64,000 nt of DNA from Cranoglanis bouderius (GCA_023630585.1 CM042558.1:16632300-16696299), one strand, 5' to 3'. Positions 22,051-33,290 are shown, counted from the first letter of the stretch. The notes: generated by a model not told the origin, from the sequence alone. Made by a program: numbers and translations.

Positions 22051-24309
22051 TATTAACCTGATCTTGATTAATGGTGTTTATGTGCAGGACTATGTTGGAA
22101 GTTCTCCGGTTTTCAACATGGCGATCGAGATTGTACGTGTGTGCAACCTCATATTTATGTCCCAGGGAAACTGGGTATTTAAAAAAGTGACTGAGAGACA
22201 TTTAAAACAATGGGCCTCTTTCATCAAGCTGGATATGAACAGATTTATTCGTAATTAGGTACTAATGAAAATATTGTAACTTCAGAAAAACGTTCTGTTT
22301 CACAGGTGAGCTTGTACGTTTTGGATCATGAGCAGATCCTTTCTTTCTCCACACTAAATAGTATAATATATTTGGATATTGATAATCTTCTGTAAAACGA
22401 GCAGATCTGAATATCGGAAATACACGATACACCAATCGCAAAAGCACTCTGTTTCTGTTTGCGCTTAGTGTAAATTGTGCAGCCTTGTTATTTAAGTTGA
22501 GCGCAAATCACTAAACTTATTTAACAAATTGAAAAAATTAAACCAATTAAAATAATTCAGCAAATAATCTCGGACTTTTCGCCTACGCTGTCCAAATCTC
22601 AAAAATGTGAGATTCCTTCACTGAAAGTCTATTAAAGTCAGCGCTCATTACTCGTGCTAATACACGGGCCGAGGATTAGCCTCCGTACGCTAGCACTTCA
22701 ATTTATGCAAATGTCTACTGCAAGTGTTAAAGTGGCCCTGGGGGATTCTCTCCGGCCGAATCTCGAGTGGAGATGCACAATGAAGCAAAGTGCAGTCCTG
22801 GAGCTGGTCCAGATCTACAGCAACAAGGTCGAGAAGGAGGATTAGGAAGAAAAGGACAAAGCAAAAAGAGAAGAATCTAGCGAGAGAAAGCGAGTAGAAG
22901 AGAGAGCATCATGCACGGCATGAGCCGGGGTGAAGGGACGGCTCGATTGTTGTCTGGTTCAGCTCCGGGTATTTCCTCAACATATAGGGTTTCAATCCTG
23001 AGAGCTTGCCAGGAAACGGAATAATTTAAAACAGGTCCGGAAACGTCCAACTCTGTGGCTGCATTAAGGTACAGGAAAGAGAGAGAACTTTTAATATTGT
23101 GCAGATTTGTCATCCATTTTCCTTTTAAACGTTCATGAATTCTTAGAAATGAATGTTAGAAACGGTATGAAAGGATCATGCAAAAAAAAAAAAAAAAAAA
23201 AAAACATGTTTTCAATCAAATCTGATGTGAAATACTGCTTTGATCTGAGGGATGAAGTGAAAGCTTTTAGTTTTTTCCTTAAGTTTGAGTTTCCTTAAGT
23301 ATGACGTTTCTTAAATCAGCATCACTCCACAGTCTCCTCAAACGTCTCACTTCAGGGACAGTGAACTTCTGTCGGGGTCGGATCTGACGTTCTGTTTATA
23401 ACTTCTTTTTTTTCTCCCCCCACCAAAGATAAAAGTCGTCCTTGTAGCAAAAAAAAAACACACAGGAGGCTCGTAGATTTATCCATTCATCAAGAGGAAA
23501 GTTTGAACGTTTCATTTTAAGAGCAGCGTATTAAATGTTTCAATTCGTGGTGGTCTAGAAATCACAATCTTCTCCTTTCTTTCTCAAACACTCCCCCTCA
23601 CACCCATCCCTATCCCCCTCTAACACACACCCCCAACCCACACACACACTTTGGCTTAAGAGACAGCTATGGAAAGTCAGTGAACGTGCGTCAGCGTGTA
23701 ACCAAAGCCGTCGATGTGTGGGCTGCGGAAGTTCAGTTCGGTTCCTGTCCATAGCAGTGTATACTCTATTTTTTTTTGTGTTTGTGGCTTATGTTCTTTT
23801 GTCCTTTCTTTCCCTAGACGGAACCATGGTCATGTCGGGTTCCTGTCACAGACGTGCACTTCCTCAAAACTGGAGCGTGAAAAAGAAGAGGAGAGAAAGC
23901 CAGCAGGCGAACATATACACCTGTGCTACTAATAACCAGTGCCAGTGTGTCCCTTTAAGTGTCTTAAAGGGATACAGTGTAGATGTATCCGCTTATTCAG
24001 TCACAGGGTTTCCAGGATCGCAGTATTTACACCAAATTGGACTCGTTTCGCAAACTAACGCTAAGGCAAACAAAGGGAAAGTGTAAGTGCAGACGGCATG
24101 TCTAAGACATACAGAACAATTTCTGTTGTAAGATGCTGTATATTACAAAGATTGGGAGAAGGAAAGGGGGATTCTGGAGTGCAAAATGTCCTTACTAAGC
24201 AATTGACAAAAAGAAAATGGCAAATTAGAAATGCGTGCACACCACGGTGAACTTGTATCCAAAGCAAAGACTTAGAAGAAGTCTAGGAGGTTTTTTGAGA
24301 TGTAGTTGG
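22051..24309. other. Intergenic, no gene recognised; A run at 23180-23203
   Basis: A GC-richer, repeat-free-looking stretch at 22620-22850 (GCTAATACACGGGCCGAGGA) could be a non-coding conserved block, without proof. The frames at 23714-24086 show no domain. Confidence 0.5.
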
Positions 24310-24590
24310 GCCAAGTTTTTTTGTCTTGTTAACCTCAAGTGAGAGAAAAAAAAGAGAAGCTGGTGAGCGAATGATTGTTTCTAGTTGCTGTAACATAGGT
24401 GATAACAGGAAGTAACTTGTTCTACCGACATTCCCCAACATTAAATGGATAAACAATATGATTTCCTTGTTTCAGATTTGAAAAATGCTTAGCGTTAGGA
24501 AATTCACATCACACCACACCGTCACTGATTAATTTCCTATAACAGCACATCCCCAAGTGTTCAGATCTTTTTCACCTGGTTTTATGATTT
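24310..24590 (-). repeat. Fold-back repeat family, copy E
   Basis: GAGAAGCTGGTGAGCGAATG, GTTTCTAGTTGCTGTAAC, AGTAACTTGTTCTACCGACA, CCCCAACATTAAATGGATAA, then the right arm TAATTTCCTATAACAGCACA and CCCCAAGTGTTCAGATC. The left arm is mostly lost. Confidence 0.6.
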
Positions 24591-25560
24591 GCACGGAGGT
24601 ATGGAACGTCATATTCAATTATGATTTGGCTTTGGAGTTGCCATGAGTAGATTTTATCTCTGTTTTCATGAAGCAGTGGCCGTAAATTCCCTTATACTGT
24701 ATACCTTCATCGATTTGGTGGAGCGTTGGTATAAACATCTCGACTAAATATCCACCATATGTTACTCTGACACATGATACAAGATACTCTATGCTTTAGG
24801 GAGCATAAAGAAATTCATGACTGCAAGCACCATCTGAGTACCAATATTCACAATGCTGAACCACACTCACACACACACTCACATAGTACGCTATAGTAGT
24901 GTAATAAGGATAAAGAGCAGAGCTTATGCTGCGGGCAAAGTATGGCTTCTACTAATGAGCTGAGCCTTCATGTGGTTGATACACCAATACACACACACTC
25001 ACACACACACACACACACACCATCTTATGTCTTATGTCCACAATACTACAAACTAATATAGAAAATATGGTTTTATACCAACGGTTTTCCACACACACTG
25101 GGTTTTAAATCATTTTCCATCCACAGCAATTGGAAAACACCTCCAACTGAGCATGTGCAAGCCTCATGCACTTTACCTTTACACCATCCCTGTAGTTTTG
25201 TTCCATTTCCATCAGGTATTTCGATTTAGCGTGCTCCATTTAGGATGGCTAATTGCCTCAGACTGCTGTCTTTGCATTCTTCACCCTGCTCTTATCCAAA
25301 ACCATCACCACACCAATAAAACCATCCCAGTGATGACCTTTTTTTTTTTTTCTTTTTTTTTTTTTTTAAATTTGGGGCTCACACCCCTCTCCTTTCTTTC
25401 CCAATGCCCTGCTCACCAGCAGCTAAACACAGAGTCATATGATACTCTACACACAGAAACTCAACAGTGTCCTGATTAATCATAAAATAAAATAAAGAAA
25501 TATATGAAGTGATAAAATAATTAATTTGTTTATACTGACTGAAAATGTCTGACAAGTCGA
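24591..25560. other. Intergenic; short (CA)n near 24990 and T runs 25340-25366
   Basis: No coding or RNA gene signal. Simple repeats only. Confidence 0.6.
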
Positions 25561-25599
25561 TTTCCATTGAGCCGACGGTACGGAACGCCAGCGTACCGC

Positions 25600-26880
25600 G
25601 AGAAAGGGTTAAAGAACTCCACGTTGTACTTGTTATCAGTTTATAGTTACATTTAATGCTTTGGAGTCTATGAGAGATTGGAAAGTCTCTGGTTTCTCTC
25701 AAGCACATTACACTACACTATTATAAAATCACATTTAGGCAGTTTTGGAGAAGAGTGCCCTCAATAAGCTGCATTTTCGATGTTCAAAATCCCCCAAAAG
25801 GCCAAAACTAAGATAAACTAATGTTTTTAAATGGATCCTTATTAGCCTAGGCTTTTAGACTGCTACTACACTTCTACTGTCATGATGTTCAGTGATGTAT
25901 CCATTAGGATTGAGGTCCACTGAATTGTTGCATTTACATCAAAAATGTTTTTATGGATTTTTATTATTTGAATTAGTTCAAGTAATAAAAAATATATTAA
26001 AAAATTTGAAAAAATAAAAAGTTGGGGGGTTGGTAAATTGTTGCCATATGCCAACAATGTGCAGTGGTGGAAAGTATCATATAGTCAAAAATAACACAAA
26101 ATGTATGAGATTACAATTCCAGTTACTGCATTTTCCAGACTATAGGAAGTTGCAGAGTTTTTCGACACCTAGTAAACATGTAAAAGTCATATCTTCTAGA
26201 AAGGAATTACAGCTGTAAAAAGTATGTGGGCGGATTTACTCAGAAAGAATACATACAAAAATTAGATCCAAACATGTTTTGGGTGAAGTATCTTTTTAAT
26301 TCTTTCTCTTGAATTCTTAATTCATTCTCTTGAAACATAAAATTTTGAAAATAAGGCGTAACTGCAAAATGTCTGAAATGACAACAGTTTTTCTTACTTT
26401 GAATGTGAAAAAAAGAAAAAATACTATTAGAGAAGCCTAGTGTCTTTTTTGCTGTTTAGGCCTGTGTCAATTCATGAACGCACATACCACAGTTCCATTA
26501 TCGCATGTTGTTGCCATATGGCAACAATTACATTTTACCATTTAACAGAATACTCAAAATATATCAATGTTAACTTGTCTCAGATAGTGTTTCAGTTTTT
26601 TCCTTTAAGTAGTTTTGCCTAAATATTGAAAAGTTTTGAGAGCTCTCCAATGATGATCTTCACCATGTCATGTGGTTGCAGAAAAGGAAGCGCAAACAGC
26701 ACTTCCTGGTCGTGTAACATGACGTTATTTTTGTTATGTCAAAGGTAAAGCTCACTTTTTGCAGTCGCTTCCAAAAAGTAAAATAGAAGGAAACTAGTAG
26801 TTTTGTATGACTGCTTATCGAAAAATTGGAGATAAATGAATTGTTGCCATATGGCAACACCATGCAGTGAAGGTTTAAGG
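25600..26880. repeat. Region with three CATATG-centred palindromes (candidate DNA-element relic)
   Basis: TTGTTGCCATATGGCAACAA is a perfect 20-bp palindrome at 26508-26527. Near-identical copies lie at 26038-26057 (one change) and 26841-26860 (last two bases differ). Copies 1 and 3 are followed by GTGCAGTGGTGG and ATGCAGTGAAGG. The right edge runs into GGTTTAAGGG and the left edge holds GAGAAAGGGTTAAAG (25600), so TTAA lies near both ends. This could be a TTAA-targeting (piggyBac-like) relic, but that is a guess. There is no transposase. Confidence 0.4.
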
Positions 26881-27183
26881 GTTCACTGAATAATTAAGTG
26901 TTCCTAGCTTCCTGAAATGGTTCTCTGCTCTAGGGATTTAGTCTTCTGATATCCTGTGTAGTTTGCGTGCACCATCCTGTGTAGTTACTGCACATTTTGC
27001 ACTCATCGCACAACGTTGTGTATTCTCGCTTTATGTAATCCTGAAGAAGCGGAATTTCCTTCCAGTGTAAATGAGTAATATAGTGGAATGACAGTAAAAA
27101 CCCACTTGACCTGACTTGATAGAATATTAAGGGATCCCTCTCAAAGGAACAACTTAATGATATAAGGGCTAACATTTCCTAAG
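26881..27183. other. Intergenic, nothing recognised
   Basis: No structured element seen. Confidence 0.6.
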
Positions 27184-27240
27184 ACTGCAGCATAGCGGTT
27201 AAGGTTCCGTTCCAGAAGGCTGTGAGTTCAAACCACAAAA
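27184..27240 (+). repeat. tRNA-like SINE head fragment
   Basis: GCAGCATAGCGGTTAAGGTT carries an A-box-like TAGCGGTTAAGG, and about 30 bp later GTGAGTTCAAACC looks like a B box. The spacing fits a tRNA-derived promoter. No tRNA cloverleaf can be drawn and the rest of the SINE is missing, so a truncated fossil. Confidence 0.45.
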
Positions 27241-27459
27241 AGCCTAATGTAATCTAACAAACAACAGCACATATACAGCATTCATCCCTTCTGCCAAAAC
27301 ATATAGTACTTTACCTCAGGGTGCTCGTTTTTAAGGAGAGGCGGTTAGAATGTTTTATTTTTTAAGAAATGTCTCCACCTATTGGTAGCTGTGTGACATT
27401 GCAGGCATTTCAGTCCCATTCCATTCCATTTTAGATTTCCTCAGTCCCTGTATAATGTA

Positions 27460-28120
27460 ATAACCAGGCCTCGATTTGAGGGTTGCGGGGGGTTGGGGGG
27501 GGATGGCATCCCCCTTGTTGAAAAAAATGACAAAAAGCATCCCCTCCGTAAAACCACCATCCCCCCTTACCATCCCCTCTAGATTAATAATGTTGTTTAT
27601 TATGTAAAACTTATCATGCAAATGAAATATTAAAATTCTCTACGTATGATAATTTACGAACTATAAATAATGGCGATTAGCCAATCAGAACTCAATATTG
27701 TAATTAGATACGTTCAAGCTCACGCCTCACGCAAGTTTGCGTCATTTTTCGCGCTGTTCAAAATGGCCACGAGAACAGTTCAAGCGCAACTTTTGACATT
27801 CTTTAAAAAGAGGAGAACCGAAGGTATGAGAACCGGCGCAACATCAAAATCAAATATTTTAGTCAAAATCGTATTCTCTTTTGTCAGAATCAACCTTTGG
27901 CCTCAGATGACACACAAAACCTACAAATACAGAAGACTACCTCACTGCCTAGAGAACACTAGTGAGATCGATTCAAAACACTGTTACAAAAACCTCTTAT
28001 TGGGAATCAGGAATTATTTACAGGCCAATATCTTTACAGTAGACAACAATGTAAACATGCAGAAAGTTCAGTATATAAACCATTACATCTATGGAAAGTC
28101 ATCTTAATGATTTAAAAACA

Positions 28121-28201
<81 letters not shown>

Positions 28202-28500
28202 CTGGTGTGTAGACATACAATACTACAGTCATATAAATTATTTCATGAATAATGGATATGTAGATTTTTATTCTACGCTATAATCCTCCCCAGATGAAAA
28301 CCAAGATTGTTTTGACAATTGCATGTTTAAATGCATGTGTTTTGTTTTGATGGCTCCAAGTTGATTTAATAAAGCTTATATTTTGTTAAATAAAAATGTA
28401 GCAATCATTGTGTAAGGTTAGCTAGCTTACAGGACGGGGGGTGGGGGGGTGGGGGGGGGGGTTTAGCTACACCAAAGAAATACTTGACCACACCATCCCC
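27460..28500. other. Possible decayed DNA element bounded by G/C-rich ends
   Basis: The left part has GGTTGCGGGG and GGGGGATGGCATCCCCCTTG (27481-27520). The right part has a G run (28435-28461) and ACACCATCCCCCTTGA (28490). In between, an ATG at 27763 opens MATRTVQAQLLTFFKKRRTEG, a short basic stretch reminiscent of transposase N-termini, and then the frame shows nothing known. Terminal inverted repeats cannot be defined. Confidence 0.25.
28118..28199. repeat. Compound (GT)n(GA)n microsatellite
   Basis: About 14 GT units pass directly into about 26 GA units. Confidence 0.95.
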
Positions 28501-28507
28501 CTTGAAT

Positions 28508-28533
28508 TCTCTCTCTCTCTCTCTCTCTCTCTG

Positions 28534-28568
<35 letters not shown>

Positions 28569-28572
28569 TATA
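28508..28572. repeat. (CT)n followed by (TA)n, target of the adjacent Tc1 element
   Basis: CT units to 28532, then TA units to about 28572. The TA tract resumes at 30169 on the other side of the transposon. Confidence 0.9.
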
Positions 28573-30163
28573 CAGTATCTCACAAAAGTGAGTACACCCC
28601 TCACATTTTTGTAAATATTTTATTATATCTTTTCATGGGACAACACTGAAGAAATGACACTTTGCTACAATGTAAAGTAGTGAGTGTACAGCTTGTATAA
28701 CAGTGTAAATTTGCTGTCCCCTCAAAATAACTCAACACACAGCCATTAATGTCTAAACCGCTGGCAACAAAAGTGAGTACACCCCTAAGTGAAAATGTCC
28801 AAATTGGGCCCAAAGTGTCAATGTTTTGTGTGGCCACCATTATTTTCCAGCACTGCCTTAACCCTGTTGGGCATGGAGTTCACCAGAGCTTCACAGGTTG
28901 CCACTGGAGTCCTCTTCCATGATGACATCACAGAGCTGGTGGATGTTAGAGACCTTGTGCTCCTCCACCTTCTGTTTGAGGATGCTCCACAGATGCTCAA
29001 TAGGGTTTAGGTCTGGAGACATGCTTCGCCAGTCCATCACCTTTACCCTCAGCTTCTTTAGCAAGGCAGTGGTTGTCTTGGAGGTGTGTTTGGGGTCGTT
29101 ATCATGTTGGAATACTGCCCTGCGGCCCAGTTTCCGAAGGGAGGGGATCATGCTCTGCTTCAGTATGTCACAGTACATGTTGGCATTAGCTCCCCAGTGC
29201 CGACAGCACTCATGCAGCCCCAGACCATGACACTCCCACCACCATGCTTGACCGTAGGCAAGACACACTTGTCTTTGTACTCCTCACCTGGTTGCCGCCA
29301 CACATGCTTGACACCATCTGAACCAAATAAGTTTATCTTGGTCTCATCAGACCACAGGACATGGTTCCAGTAATCCATGTCCTTAGTCTACTTGTCTTCA
29401 GAAAACTGTGGGCTTTCTTGTGCATCATCTTTAGAAGAGGCTTCCTTCTGGGACGACAGCCATGCAGACCAATTTGATGCAGTGTGCGGCGTATGGTCTG
29501 AGCACTGACAGGCTGACCCTCCACCCCTTCAACCTCTGCAGCAATGCTGGCAGCACTCATACGTCTATTCTGCAAAGCCAACCTCTGGATATGATGCTGA
29601 GCATGTGCACTCAACTTCTTTGGTCGACCATGGCGAGGCCTGTTCTGAGTGGAACCTGTCCTGTTAAACCGCTGTATGGTCTTGGCCACCATGCTGCAGC
29701 TCAGTTTCAGGGTGTTGGCAATCTTCTTATAGCCTAGGCCATCTTTATGTAGAGCAACAATTCTTTTTTTCAGATCCTCGGAGAGTTCTTTGCCATGAGG
29801 TGCCATGTTGAACTTCCAGTGACCAGTATGAGAGAGTGTGAGCGCAATAACACCAAACTTAACACACCTGCTCCCCATTCACACCTGAGACCTTGTAACA
29901 CTAATGAGTCACATGACACCGGGGAGGGAAAATGGCTAATTGGGCCCAATTTGGACATTTTCACTTAGGGGTGTATTCACTTTTGTTGCCAGCGGTTTAG
30001 ACATTAATGGCTGTGTGTTGAGTTATTTTGAGGGGACAGCAAATTTACACTGTTATACAAGCTGTACACTCACAACTTTACATTGTAGCAAAGTGTCATT
30101 TCGTCAGTGTTGTCCCATGAAAAGATATAAAATATTTACAAAAATGTGAGGTGTGTACTCAGA

Positions 30164-30168
<5 letters not shown>
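28573..30168 (-). mobile_element. Tc1-like transposon of IR/DR type (inactive), inserted in (TA)n
   Basis: Left end CAGTATCTCACAAAAGTGAG (28573). Long inverted repeats of about 210-230 bp run to GGCCCAA on both sides. Inside the left repeat the 20-mer ACAAAAGTGAGTACACCCCT occurs twice, exactly, at 28582-28601 and 28767-28786: the paired binding sites of IR/DR transposons such as the Sleeping Beauty group. On the right the inner site is kept with one change (29967-29986), but the outer one has lost about 10 bases. At ~1.6 kb it is full length. Transposase on the minus strand at 28818-29806. Confidence 0.9.
28818..29806 (-). pseudogene. Tc1-like DD34E transposase, pseudogene with three frameshifts
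   Basis: Starts MAPHGKELSEDLKKRIVALH at 29806 and keeps the bipartite helix-turn-helix with the RPRHGRPKKLS linker. The catalytic core shows WSDETKINLF (first Asp), KHGGGSVMVWGCMS, HDNDPKHTS (second Asp) and SPDLNPIEHLW (Glu), with exactly 34 residues between the last two. It ends VLENNGGHTKH at 28818. The reading frame changes near 29390, 29210 and 28910, so no full protein can be made. All three catalytic acids survive, so decay is moderate. Nearest relatives would be fish Tc1 transposases. Confidence 0.88.

Positions 30169-30228
<60 letters not shown>
30169..30228. repeat. (TA)n microsatellite between two Tc1-type elements
   Basis: About 30 TA units with no interruption, bordered on both sides by transposon termini. 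Confidence 0.95.
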
Positions 30229-30230
<2 letters not shown>

Positions 30231-30233
<3 letters not shown>

Positions 30234-31060
30234 TACTGTGCAAAAGTTTTAGGCAGGTGTGAAAAAATGCTGTAAAGTAAGAATGCTTTCAAAAAGACAT
30301 TAATAGTTTATATTTATCAATTAACAAAATGCAAAGTGAGAGAACAGAAGAAAAATCTATATCTTTGCCTTCAAATCAACATCAATTCATCAATCATTCT
30401 TCTAGGTACACTTGCACACAGTTTTTGAAGGTACTTGGCAGGTAGGTTGGCCCAAACATCTTGGATAACTAACTATAGTTCGTCTGTGGTTTTAGGCAGC
30501 CTCATTTGCTTCTCTCTCTTCATGTAATCCCAGACAGACTCGATGATGTTGATCCCTGTCTGCCTTGAAATTTCTGCCTGGGAGAGACCTTGCTGATGCA
30601 GTATATCTACCTTCTGTCTTGTTGCTGTGCTCAGTCTTGCCATGGTGTATGACTTTTGACAGTAAACTGTCTTCAGCAACCTCACCTTGTTAGCTGAGTT
30701 TGGCTGTTCCTCACCCAGTTTTATTCCTCCTACACAGCTGTTTCTGTTTCACTTAATGATTGTGTTTCAACCTACATATTGAATTGATGATCATTAGCAC
30801 CTGTTTGGTATAATTGTTTAATCATACACCTGACTATTGCCTACAGAATCCCTGACTTTTTGCAAGTGTACCTAGAAGAATTCTGATTTGAAGGCAAAGG
30901 GTGGTTACACCAAATATTGATTTGATGTAGATTTATCTTCTGTTCACTCACTTTGTATTTTGCTAATTGATAAATATAAACTATTAACATGTCTACTTTT
31001 GAAAGCATTCTTACTTTACAGCATTTCCTCACACCTGCCTAAAACTTTTGCACAGTACTG
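30231..31060 (-). mobile_element. Non-autonomous Tc1-type deletion derivative, ~830 bp
   Basis: Terminal repeats CAGTACTGTGCAAAAGTTTT (30231) and its complement ending at 31060 extend inward for roughly 170 bp with few differences. TA follows at 31061; the left neighbour is CA, probably a mutated TA. The centre holds the beginning and the end of a minus-strand transposase joined directly (30473-30643). Everything between, including the first two catalytic acids, is missing. Such derivatives can move only with an enzyme from elsewhere. Confidence 0.88.
30473..30643 (-). pseudogene. Internally deleted Tc1 transposase (HTH joined to C-terminal part)
   Basis: The 56-codon frame reads MARLSTATRQKVDILHQQGL, then SQAEISRQTGIN (first helix-turn-helix), and switches directly to IIESVWDYMKREKQMRLPKT, the segment that normally follows the catalytic Glu of a Tc1 transposase; the E of IESVW is probably that Glu. 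The join is in frame. A stop follows at 30473 after TTDEL. It lacks the two Asp residues, so cannot cut DNA. Whether the small protein is ever made is unknown. A longer frame begins 14 codons upstream, but MARLST matches the family start. Confidence 0.75.
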
Positions 31061-31079
31061 TATATTTGGACCAAATTAT

Positions 31080-31330
31080 TCTGGTCATTTGACTTAGAAT
31101 CAGCTCTAAGAAAGAAAAGTGGGAAGACGTTACTAACATCACTGCCCTGATTCACAAGCCATAAAGCCAAAGTCAAAGTTCAAGATTAGGTCACGAGTGT
31201 GAAAGTCAAAGATGAAATACAATGAATCTGGCTTTTTTTTTTTTTTTTGTTGAGTCCAGCGAAGCGTCATCATAAACGTGACAAGAGTCTGACTCCAGTC
31301 CAAGTCATGTGCCTCGAGTCCACACCTTAA
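31080..31330. repeat. Degenerate AAGTC-rich dispersed repeat, copy 2
   Basis: Contains AAGCCAAAGTCAAAGTTCAA, GTGAAAGTCAAAGATG, a T16 run at 31233-31248, then CCAGTCCAAGTCATGTGCCT and CGAGTCCACACC. Similar in style to 16835-17240; family unnamed. Confidence 0.4.
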
Positions 31331-31893
31331 CTACCCAGTGATCAAACAGTGTAACTCCACACACTGTAGTCAGAGAGCCAGAGGTCAAAGGAAAGGACAA
31401 AGCTTTGCTGAATACAGAATGCTTTAGTCCATTTCCTGACACACACTACTGACTGAACATATATCCACTCTGAACATGAATGAAAGTCAGTGTGACCTGC
31501 AGCCATGTGGTGTTAAACGGTCAGACACAGCACACTGACTCCACCTGCTGGGCACTGATGTTACAGCAACACCAAACGGCGTAAAGGGGTGTTAAATCCA
31601 AACGTTTCCCTGAGTTACATATTTGTTTTTGATCTTGAAGAATAATAAAGTGTAAACTTAATTTATATATTTATGTTTAGAGTAACACAGGCTACACCAA
31701 TAATCGTGGGCCATTTTAATAATGTAATTTAATAATCATAAATCAATCAATTCAGCCCTTAAATCAGAATGCAGGATACTATTTTATTGTATGGATTATT
31801 AGGCACTAAAATGTATGATATTAATTAAACAGTTTTCATCGTATTAAATATACAAAGATAGAAACTTTATTGATCCCAAGCAAACATTTTTTT
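31331..31893. other. Intergenic, nothing recognised
   Basis: No gene, repeat or RNA signal beyond AT-rich composition. Confidence 0.6.
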
Positions 31894-31930
31894 GGGGGTC
31901 GGGGGTGGGGGGTGGGGGGGTGATTGGGGG
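31894..31930 (+). other. Strong G-quadruplex candidate
   Basis: Five G runs of 5 or more bases separated by 1-5 bases between 31894 and 31930. Sequence is direct; folding is inference. Confidence 0.6.
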
Positions 31931-32068
31931 ACAATGATTTGGGATTAGAAATGCCTATTCGTTAAAAAGAAAACCTAATAAATAAATCTGCTTCATATTT
32001 AAAAGCTGTATATTAGTTAATATAATTATGCATTAACATAGACATTTAAAAAAAAAATACTGTTCACA

Positions 32069-32134
<66 letters not shown>
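32069..32134. repeat. (GT)n microsatellite
   Basis: About 32 uninterrupted GT units. Confidence 0.95.
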
Positions 32135-32135
<1 letters not shown>

Positions 32136-32329
32136 AGGGAGTAAAGAGAAAGGCGATGTGCCAATTACACTGCTGCTGTAACTTGGATCACTAAATCCCG
32201 CTTTCATGCCTCAGCAGTTAAAAAGCTAGAGTCAGGAATGAACCCAATAAAAATCGCGAGGTAACTGATCCCTACAGAGGACAAAATCCAACCCAAAGCT
32301 GATACCACACAGCTGAACACTACTGATCT

Positions 32330-33290
32330 GTGTGGGAGTTGTGTGTTGAACTATATGGGAGTTGTGTGTTGAATTGTATGTTGGATACAATGTGTGTTTG
32401 AGTTGTGTTGAATTGTGTAGGAGTTGTGTGTTGAATTGTATGAGAGTTGTGTTCGAGTAGTGTGTTGAATTGTGTAGGAGTTGTGTCTTGAACTGTATGG
32501 GAGTTGTGTTTGTGTTGAACTGTGTAGGAATTGTGTGTTTGTGTTGTGTGTTGAACTGTGTGGGAATTGTGAGTTGAACTGTGTGGGAATTGTGTGTTTG
32601 TGTGTTGAACTGTGTGGGAATTGTGTGTTTGTGTGTTGAACTGTGTGGGAATTGTGTGTTGAACTGTGTGGGAATTGTGTGTTTGTGTGTTGAACTGTAT
32701 GGGAATTGTGTGTTTGTGTTGAACTGTGTGGGAATTGTGTGTTGAACTGTGTGGGAATTGTGTGTTTGTGTGTTGAACTGTGTGGGAATTGTGTGTTTGT
32801 GTGTTGAACTGTGTGGGAATTGTGTGTTTGTCTTGAACTGTGTGGGAATTGTGCGTTGAACTGTGTGGGAATTGTGTGTTTGTGTGTTGAACTGTGTGGG
32901 AATTGTGTGTTTGTGTGTTGAACTGTGTGGGAATTGTGTGTTGAACTGTGTGGGAATTGTGTGTTTGTGTGTTGAACTGTATGGGAATTGTGTGTTTGTG
33001 TTGAACTGTGTGGGAATTGTGTGTTGAACTGTGTGGGAATTGTGTGTTTGTGTGTTGAACTGTGTGGGAATTGTGTTTGTGTGTTGAACTGTGTGGGAAT
33101 TGTGTGTTGAACTGTGTGGGAATTGTGTGTTTGTGTTGTGTGTTGAACTGTGTGTTTGTGTGTTGAACTGTGTGGGAATTGTGTGTTGAACTGTGTGGGA
33201 ATTGTGTGTTTGTGTGTTGAACTGTGTGGGAATTGTGTGTTTGTGTGTTGAACTGTGTGGGAATTGTGTGTTTGTGTTGTACGCTCGAGT
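32330..33290. repeat. GT-rich minisatellite with 23-, 29- and 31-bp units
   Basis: Built from TTGAACTGTGTGGGAATTGT plus GTG or GTGTTTGTG spacers, so unit starts are 23, 29 or 31 bases apart. A variant GAACTGTATGGG occurs at 32692 and again at 32974, with the same following order, so a ~282-bp block was duplicated within the array. The left part (32330-32520) is more diverged. All three minus-strand frames stay open for over 300 codons because no frame of the unit has a stop; the encoded Thr/Asn/His/Gln-rich strings are not a real protein. Confidence 0.9.

Noticed and set aside
27670..28107. 145-codon frame as a hidden gene
   Set aside because: Only the first 20 residues look transposase-like; the rest has no known pattern and no intron borders. 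Mentioned as a weak element candidate only.
28898..29737. Plus-strand open frames across the Tc1 element
   Set aside because: They are the antisense of the minus-strand transposase.
32330..33290. Resemblance to a CRISPR array (short repeats at 23-31 bp spacing)
   Set aside because: No unique spacers, units abut directly, and the DNA is clearly eukaryotic.
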